DNA from: Bradyrhizobium lupini
Lineage (GTDB): Bacteria > Pseudomonadota > Alphaproteobacteria > Rhizobiales > Xanthobacteraceae
Reading direction: 5' to 3'
Length of the DNA stretch: 64,000 bases
Assembly: GCF_040939785.1 (NCBI RefSeq)
Contig: NZ_CP162553.1
Coordinates: 7,335,001-7,399,000 of the forward strand
Both the position numbers and the translations under genes were made by a program. This document shows, piece after piece, positions 59,024 to 64,000 of this stretch. Position 1 is the stretch's first letter. Each line of letters begins with the position of its first letter. The notes beneath the pieces are model-generated. The model did not search any database and was not told the origin of the DNA. It saw nothing but the letters and a program-made list of their open reading frames with translations.

Positions 59024-59932
59024 ATGAAGACACGACCGACCGGCGTAATCCCGCCGATGACGACGCCGTTCCGGAAGGATGGCGAAATCGACTACACCCT
59101 CGTAGCAGCCCAGGTCGACTGGATGATCGGCGCCGGCGCACACGGCGTCGCGGCCGGCGGCTCGACCGGCGAGGGGCATACGCTCGATCACGAGGAATAT
59201 CGCGACCTGATGGAGGCGACGGTAGCCGCGGTGAAGGGGCGCATTCCCGTCATCGCCGGCATCATCGTCGACTCCACCCGCGATGCGATCCGCCGCGGCA
59301 AGCTGGTGCGCGACATGAATGTCGCAGCGCTCCAGGTCACGCCGGTGCATTATCTGTTCAAGCCAGACGACGAGGCGATGGTGGCGCATTTCCGCGCCAT
59401 GGCGGACGAGACCGGCATGCCCATCATCATCTACAACGTGGTGCCGTGGTCCTATCTTTCCCCGGCGCTGCTGACGCGGATCATGACCGAGGTGCCGCTG
59501 GTGGTCGGCGTCAAGCAGAGTGCGGGCGATCTGAAACTGTTCGCGGACCTCATGATGATGGCGCCGGAGAAGCTGATCTACAGCGCGGTCGATGCCCTGA
59601 TGTATCCGTCCTACACATTGGGGGCCCATGGCTCGATCGCCGCGATCCTGACCGCCGCGCCGCATGCCTCCGTCGCGCTGTGGGATGCGGTGAAGGCGGG
59701 TGACCATCCGCGCGCGCTCGATCTGCACAAGAAGCTGTTGACGCTGTGGAACGCTGTCATCGCCGACAATCTCCCGGCCTGCACGCGCTATGCGCAGACG
59801 CTGCAGGGCTTGCCCAGGACTTACCCGCGCGCGCCGATGCCGGAGCCCTCAAGCGCGCAGCAGGCGGCGATCCGCAAGGCGCTGGACGGCCTCGGCGCGT
59901 TGAACGGGCGGCGCGTCGAGGCGGCCGAATAG
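59024..59932 (+). CDS. Dihydrodipicolinate synthase-family aldolase
   Basis: This 302-residue TIM-barrel enzyme belongs to the DapA/NAL family. It starts MKTRPTGVIPPMTTPFRKDGEIDY and has GVAAGGSTGEGHTLDHEEYRDLM, YNVVPWS with the catalytic Tyr, and the Schiff-base lysine in VVGVKQSAGDL near 162. Family members cleave or form keto-acids. The true lysine-pathway DapA is less likely, because it has no lysine partners and sits next to an SDR; a catabolic aldolase for a sugar acid or hydroxy-keto acid is the better guess. An upstream ATG at 59003 is possible. Confidence 0.85.
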   Translation: MKTRPTGVIPPMTTPFRKDGEIDYTLVAAQVDWMIGAGAHGVAAGGSTGEGHTLDHEEYRDLMEATVAAVKGRIPVIAGIIVDSTRDAIRRGKLVRDMNVAALQVTPVHYLFKPDDEAMVAHFRAMADETGMPIIIYNVVPWSYLSPALLTRIMTEVPLVVGVKQSAGDLKLFADLMMMAPEKLIYSAVDALMYPSYTLGAHGSIAAILTAAPHASVALWDAVKAGDHPRALDLHKKLLTLWNAVIADNLPACTRYAQTLQGLPRTYPRAPMPEPSSAQQAAIRKALDGLGALNGRRVEAAE

Positions 59933-60074
59933 TCCGCGCCCCGAAATCCCTGATGAACATGGCAGCGCCGATCCGCTTTTACCTGCGGATGCGGCGCTGC
60001 TACATTTTGCGCGCGCACCGATGCGTGGCGTAGCCATGAAGAAACATACCGACAAGGGAGGGGCCGAAAGTCCC

Positions 60075-61046
60075 ATGAATGATTTTGCAGGAAAGATCGC
60101 CGTCATCACCGGCGGCGGTACGGGAATGGGACGCGAGCTCGCGCGGCAGCTCGTCGCCGAGGGCTGCAATGTCGCGATGTGCGACGTCTCGGAAGCCGCG
60201 ATGGCCGAGACCAAGCGGCTGTGCGAGGTCGAGAAGCTGCCGCAGGGCTTGCGCGTCACGACGCATGTCGCCGACGTCTCGATCGAGGATCATCTCAAGC
60301 GATTCCGCGACGAGCTCGCCGAGCAGCAGAAGACCGACCGGATCCACCTTCTGTTCAACAACGCCGGCATCGGCGGCGGCGGCAGCCTGTTCACCAACAC
60401 ACGCGAGCAGTGGGAGCGCACCTTCAACATCTGCTGGGGCGGCGTCTATCTCGGCGTCCGCACCTTCCTGCCGATGCTGGTCGCGGCCGACGAGGCCCAC
60501 ATCGTCAACACCGCGAGCGTCAACGGCTTCTGGGCCTCCATCGGCATGAACCAGTCGCACACCGCCTACAGCGCGGCGAAGTTCGCCGTGAAGGGATTTA
60601 CCGAAGCGCTCATCAACGACCTCCGCCTGCACGCGCCGCATGTCAAATGCTCGGTGGTGATGCCCGGCCATATCGGCACCTCGATCGTCTCCAATTCGCG
60701 CAAGGTGCAGAGCGCCGACGGCTCGGAGCGGCTCAACGCCGACGAGATCGCGCTGACCCGCAAGCGCATGGTCGCGGCCGGCGTGCCGGATGCCGACAAA
60801 ATGTCGGACGAGGACATCCAGGCGGCGTTCGCCGAGCGCGCCCGCAGCTTCCTCGAGGATGCGCCGACGACGGCGGCTCAGGCCGCCAGGATCATCCTCG
60901 ACGGGGTCAAGGCGGAGCAATGGCGCATTCTCGTGGGTGAGGATGCAAAGCGCCTTGACGAGCGCGTTCGTGCTACGCCGGAGCAGGCCTACGACCGCGC
61001 CTTCTACGAAAGTTTCACGCAGGAGGTCGGCTGGCGGCTCGGCTGA
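60075..61046 (+). CDS. Short-chain dehydrogenase/reductase
   Basis: The 323-residue SDR has the NAD(P) motif TGGGTGMG (12-19), NNAGIGGGG and the catalytic YSAAK (Tyr165). The C-terminus is longer than in a minimal SDR and includes AFAERARSFLEDAPTTAAQAARIILDGVKAEQWRILVGEDAKRLDE, seen in a rhizobial subgroup. The substrate cannot be read. ATG 60075 begins MNDFAGKIAVITGGG; two ATGs upstream are possible. It could act with the neighbouring DapA-like enzyme. Confidence 0.87.
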   Translation: MNDFAGKIAVITGGGTGMGRELARQLVAEGCNVAMCDVSEAAMAETKRLCEVEKLPQGLRVTTHVADVSIEDHLKRFRDELAEQQKTDRIHLLFNNAGIGGGGSLFTNTREQWERTFNICWGGVYLGVRTFLPMLVAADEAHIVNTASVNGFWASIGMNQSHTAYSAAKFAVKGFTEALINDLRLHAPHVKCSVVMPGHIGTSIVSNSRKVQSADGSERLNADEIALTRKRMVAAGVPDADKMSDEDIQAAFAERARSFLEDAPTTAAQAARIILDGVKAEQWRILVGEDAKRLDERVRATPEQAYDRAFYESFTQEVGWRLG

Positions 61047-61076
61047 CGCAGGCGACGAGCGCGCGCCGATATAGGT

Positions 61077-61090
61077 ATGATGCGCATCAT
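61077..61090. promoter_or_regulatory. 14-base perfect palindrome
   Basis: ATGATGCGCATCAT lies 31 bases after the SDR gene stop and well before the hydrolase gene. Possible regulatory site; no protein is assigned. Confidence 0.35.
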
Positions 61091-61321
61091 GGCAAGAGGC
61101 GCGCAGGCAATTTCACGTGCCACCTCTTGCCAGTTCGCTGCCGGCGTTTCTTGGCCGTGTCGGCCACTCCTGACGCATTGGAATGTCACGCATGCGACAC
61201 ATCCCTGCGTTCAAGCGATGGTGATCTCGAACGGCTCTCATTGGGCGCGCCGCAGCTTGGTCAGGGAACCAAAATAGTTTATTCAGTCACGTGTAAGGCG
61301 ATGACCAGAGCGTAGCTCCCG

Positions 61322-62440
61322 ATGATACCCGCATGCCTCTCCGACGACTGGATCCTTTGCCCGGAGCGAGAGGACATCTCCGCTGAGTTCACGCGGCTCC
61401 TCACCGCGGCCCAGGACGGCGGCGCCACGATCGCCGAATGCCTGATGATCGCGCGGCAGCTGAAGCGGGGCGACGACCAGTCCTGGCATCGCGAGTGGAA
61501 GAAGCTGGCGCAGGCCAATCGCCATCGTGCCGAGGCCGCGTTCGCGGAAGGTCACAGGGCGACCGCGCAGCGCAATTGGCTCCGCGCCATGAATTACTAC
61601 AGCGCGGCCGCAATGCCGCTCGATCAGGCGGACGAGCGCCGCTGGGTCGCGGTCCTCGCGATGCAGGATTGCGCCCGCCGCTTCCTCGCCGCGCGCGACC
61701 CTGCCGGGGAAGTCGTGACGATACCCTGGCTCGACGGACATTCGTTGCAGGGCTATTTCCTGCCCGCGCACGCGCCGTTGGGACGCGTGCGAGCCCCGAC
61801 CGTGATCTGCATCGGCGAGCCCGGCCATCGCAAGGAAGAGTTTCTGTTCAAGCTCGCGCCGCACGCGCGCGAGCGCGGCTTTTCGCTGCTGGCGCTGGAC
61901 CTGTTCGGCGACCAGCGCGACGATTATCTCGACGCGCTGTTGCGGCGCCGGGATCTCGAGAGTGCGATTCCGTGCGTCATGGACTATCTGGAGACGTGCA
62001 GCGAGGTCGATTTCGAGCGCGTCGCGATCGTCGCCGATGGCTGGGGCTCTTCCTTCGTGGCGCGCGCGGTGCTGCAGGAGCCGCGGCTTGCCGCCGCCGT
62101 CTGCGATGGCGGCCTGTGGGACCTGCACGAGCGGGCCTTCTTTGCCAGCCGATTCGCGATGAGCGACGTCAGCATCGTTCCGGTGCCGCATGCTCCGCTG
62201 ATGGCCTCCAGCGCCGACTGTCCGGTGCTGATCACGCTCGGCGAGGACGGCTGGCTCAAGGCCGATCGGGCGCGTCAGATCGTCCAGACCTCCCGGCTCG
62301 GCAGTTCGGATGTCATGTTGAAGGTGTTCACCGCGGCCGAAACTGGCGCGGCGCAGGCCCATGCGGACAATCCGAGCCTTGCCAATGAATACATCTTCGA
62401 TTGGCTGGAATCGCGGCTCGGCGCCGCGGGGCGCATCTGA
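61322..62440 (+). CDS. Alpha/beta-hydrolase-fold protein with substituted nucleophile
   Basis: The 372-residue protein has an N-terminal helical cap (to about 125) and an alpha/beta-hydrolase core, as in the FrsA/pseudooxynicotine-hydrolase-like family. Strands TVICIGEPGHRKEEFL and VAIVADGWGSSFVAR are seen. At the elbow G-D-S-x-G of the family the sequence is Ala238-Asp239-Gly240-Trp-Gly242, so the catalytic Ser is Gly. The Asp region (ITLGEDGWL) and the late His (AQAHADNPSLANEYIFDWL) remain. It may be a non-enzymatic relative, or Ser243/Ser244 may serve instead. Confidence 0.75.
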   Translation: MIPACLSDDWILCPEREDISAEFTRLLTAAQDGGATIAECLMIARQLKRGDDQSWHREWKKLAQANRHRAEAAFAEGHRATAQRNWLRAMNYYSAAAMPLDQADERRWVAVLAMQDCARRFLAARDPAGEVVTIPWLDGHSLQGYFLPAHAPLGRVRAPTVICIGEPGHRKEEFLFKLAPHARERGFSLLALDLFGDQRDDYLDALLRRRDLESAIPCVMDYLETCSEVDFERVAIVADGWGSSFVARAVLQEPRLAAAVCDGGLWDLHERAFFASRFAMSDVSIVPVPHAPLMASSADCPVLITLGEDGWLKADRARQIVQTSRLGSSDVMLKVFTAAETGAAQAHADNPSLANEYIFDWLESRLGAAGRI

Positions 62441-62450
62441 GGACGTCGCC

Positions 62451-63009
62451 TCAGAAGTCGAGGGTCAGGCGGACGCAGGCCTTTTTCGAGACGGGTCTTC
62501 AACATCGCGAGCTTGGTGGTGAATTCCGTCAGCTCTTTCTCGTCGAACTCCTGGAAGACGAATTCCTTGATCGTCTTGTACTGCTCGTTGAGGCTCGCCA
62601 GGTGCTTTTGCGTCTTCTCGGTCAGTGATAGTCGGACCACCCTTGCGTCGGTTGGCGAGGGGCGGCGGCGCAACAGGCCCTTCTTCTCGAGCAGCTTGGA
62701 CTGGGTGGTGACGAACGACGGATCGACGTGGAGCAGTTTCGAGACGACGTTGACCGGAATGCCGTCGTCCTTGTCGAGGTCGGAGATCGCCATCAGGATC
62801 AGCCATTGCGGGCCGCTGATGCCGAGCGTTCTCGCCCAGAACTGACGCAGCTCCTCCAGATACATGTTGATCGACGATATCTCCCAGGTGAAGCGCCTGA
62901 TGATATCCAGATTGCCGATGGTGCGGAGGCGCGCCCCTTCTTTCCTCGTCGCTGACACAGCGTCACTCCCGTGATCTGATTTGTATGCGGCCGGTGTCGT
63001 GCAAGCCAT
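62451..63009 (-). CDS. MarR-family regulator, frameshifted near its C-terminus
   Basis: The winged-helix core is intact: IGNLDIIRRFTWEISSINMYLEELRQFWARTLGISGPQWLILMAISDLDKDDGIPVNVVSKLLHVDPSFVTTQSKLLEKKGLLRRRPSPTDARVVRLSLTEKTQKHL. At the end the frame runs on through the hydrolase gene to 62275. Near 62486-62496 (the GAAAAAGGCC region) a single-base change would restore the short ending RLEKACVRLTLDF with TGA at 62451-62453, so that is the likely true stop. Start 63009 is the best ATG; 63036 is also in frame. The target is unknown. Confidence 0.78.
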
Positions 63010-63364
63010 AGTCCACGCAAGCCTGCTCTGACGCAAGTGCAGAGCAGGGTAATTTTGTCAGTAAAACTACAAAGATGATCAGCTCACGGAATCGGTTCGC
63101 AATGGTGTTGCGAACGGGGCACAGGTTTAGCAAAACCAACAAAGCTGACTAAATAAGGTATTTTGATTACCGAAAGGCGCAGGCATATTGCTTCGTGGCG
63201 GTGGGGGGTACTCGATCGTCCCGTTGCAGGTGGTTTGCTCACGTCCCTCGCGTCGAAAGAGGGTGTGTCCGAAGCGCAAAGCGGCCGAGCGGATTTCAAA
63301 GACGGGGATCTTGGGGGGCCTCACGGTCCGGTCTTCGTAAAATGAGCAACTTGGAGGTTTTAAT
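63010..63364. other. Intergenic region between marR and porin genes
   Basis: No gene supported. A 21-base site at 63095-63115 with perfect 8-base arms lies between the divergent genes. An AT-rich patch near 63135-63165 is a possible promoter of the porin gene. The porin start is preceded by GGAGG (63351-63355). Confidence 0.4.
63095..63115. promoter_or_regulatory. Inverted repeat between the divergent marR and porin genes
   Basis: GTTCGCAA (63095-63102) and TTGCGAAC (63108-63115) are perfect arms around TGGTG. The spacing suits a dimeric regulator, perhaps the neighbouring MarR protein. Confidence 0.5.
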
Positions 63365-64000
63365 ATGAAAGTGGTGAAGAGCCTTTTGCTCGGCACTGCG
63401 GCGGGTCTGATCGCCATCGGTGGAGCTCAGGCGGCTGATCTTCCGGTCAAGGCCAAGGCGGTCGAGTATGTGAAGGTCTGCTCGCTCTACGGCGCGGGTT
63501 TCTATTACATCCCGGGCAGCGACACCTGCATCAAGCTGGGCGGCTATCTGCGTGCCGAAGTGGCGCTCAATGCCGGCGGCAATTACAGCGCCCAGTACAA
63601 CAACGTCTTCGCGGCCAACAACCGCCTGACCAACTATTACTCGATGCGCGCTCGTGAAGATCTCAACATCGACACCCGCACCGCAACCGAGTACGGCGTG
63701 GTCCGCACCTATTTCGATGCGGTCTTCACCTGGACGACCGGCAACTATGTCGGCGCCGGTTCGGGAACGGGTGCGACCCAGTACAGCGGTACGCTCGGCC
63801 TCAACGCCGCAGGCACGAGCCTGATCGGCTCCAGCGGCGGCGCCGTCAACGGCACCGACGGCACGATCTCGGGCGGCGCGCTCGGCGTCTACTACGCCTT
63901 CATCCAGTTCGCCGGCTTCACCATGGGTAAGGCCGTGTCGCAGTTCGACGCGCCCTGGATCAACTATCCCGGCAACAACTTCGACCAGCTCGTCGGCGGC
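63365..64000 (+). CDS. Porin, Porin_2 (Omp2b-like) family, N-terminal part
   Basis: The gene runs off the right edge after 212 codons. It starts with a signal peptide (MKVVKSLLLGTAAGLIAIGG, cleavage after AQAAD-type site) and the hallmark VEYVKVCSLYGAGFYYIPGSDTCIKLGGYLRAEV with two cysteines, typical of rhizobial 16-stranded outer-membrane porins. The following Gly/Asn/Tyr-rich beta strands fit. Such porins are abundant and mediate diffusion of small solutes. GGAGG lies ten bases before the ATG. Confidence 0.95.
   Translation, partial: MKVVKSLLLGTAAGLIAIGGAQAADLPVKAKAVEYVKVCSLYGAGFYYIPGSDTCIKLGGYLRAEVALNAGGNYSAQYNNVFAANNRLTNYYSMRAREDLNIDTRTATEYGVVRTYFDAVFTWTTGNYVGAGSGTGATQYSGTLGLNAAGTSLIGSSGGAVNGTDGTISGGALGVYYAFIQFAGFTMGKAVSQFDAPWINYPGNNFDQLVGG

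Overview
The window reads as chromosomal DNA of a Bradyrhizobium-type alphaproteobacterium. The evidence is the high G+C, the gene order smpB / rpoZ-rsh-pdxJ-acpS-lepB-rnc-era-recO-parC, an Asp-type HemB, a Nramp gene behind a TTGCAA-type Mur box, a rhizobial Porin_2-type porin and several families of palindromic intergenic repeats. This genus call rests on remembered family resemblance; no search was run. Most of the window is housekeeping backbone.

Layout: 1-2.6 kb has an mscL tail, smpB, a peroxiredoxin, a family-5 uracil-DNA glycosylase and a NYN protein. 2.9-13.8 kb is the rpoZ-to-parC block. 13.9-16.7 kb holds a frameshifted GMC oxidoreductase and a YeeE/YedE-type sulfur transporter. 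16.7-19.3 kb is a decayed patch with repeats, a SnoaL-like gene, an SRAP remnant and a frameshifted DUF899 gene. 19.5-30.5 kb is a transport and resistance region (chrA, rhodanese-chrB, dmeF, lactonase-like enzyme, DMT and MFS transporters, adenylate cyclase, mntH). 30.5-44.1 kb returns to backbone: arginyltransferase, hemB, ldtR, glyA-nrdR-ribD-ribE-ribH-nusB, thiL, hppA. 44.5-49.0 kb is a compact four-gene operon described below. 49.1-55.3 kb carries a Bug-family binding protein, bamE, a cytochrome bc1 assembly chaperone, DUF177, plsX-fabH-ihfA and a MerR regulator. 55.4 kb is tRNA-Pro(GGG), followed by a lower-G+C insert to about 58.17 kb. 58.2-64 kb has a truncated hydrolase, a DapA-like enzyme, an SDR, a hydrolase that lost its nucleophile, a MarR regulator and the start of a porin.

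The best candidate for an undescribed system is the operon at 44.5-49.0 kb. A free-standing NRPS-type methyltransferase is followed by an amino-acid adenylation enzyme, an MBOAT-like membrane protein and an acyl-carrier-like protein, with ATGA overlaps at two of the three junctions. It looks like a Dlt-type surface-acylation pathway combined with an NRPS N-methylation module, but its carrier protein has Leu where the phosphopantetheine serine should be. The insert behind tRNA-Pro carries a decayed AbiJ-type abortive-infection gene and a papain-like cysteine protease.

Five genes (GMC oxidoreductase, DUF899, thiL, hppA, marR) are each interrupted by one single-base indel. Two of them, thiL and hppA, have the missing base in a G run. 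This pattern suggests sequence error at least as much as gene decay, so those genes may be intact in the organism.
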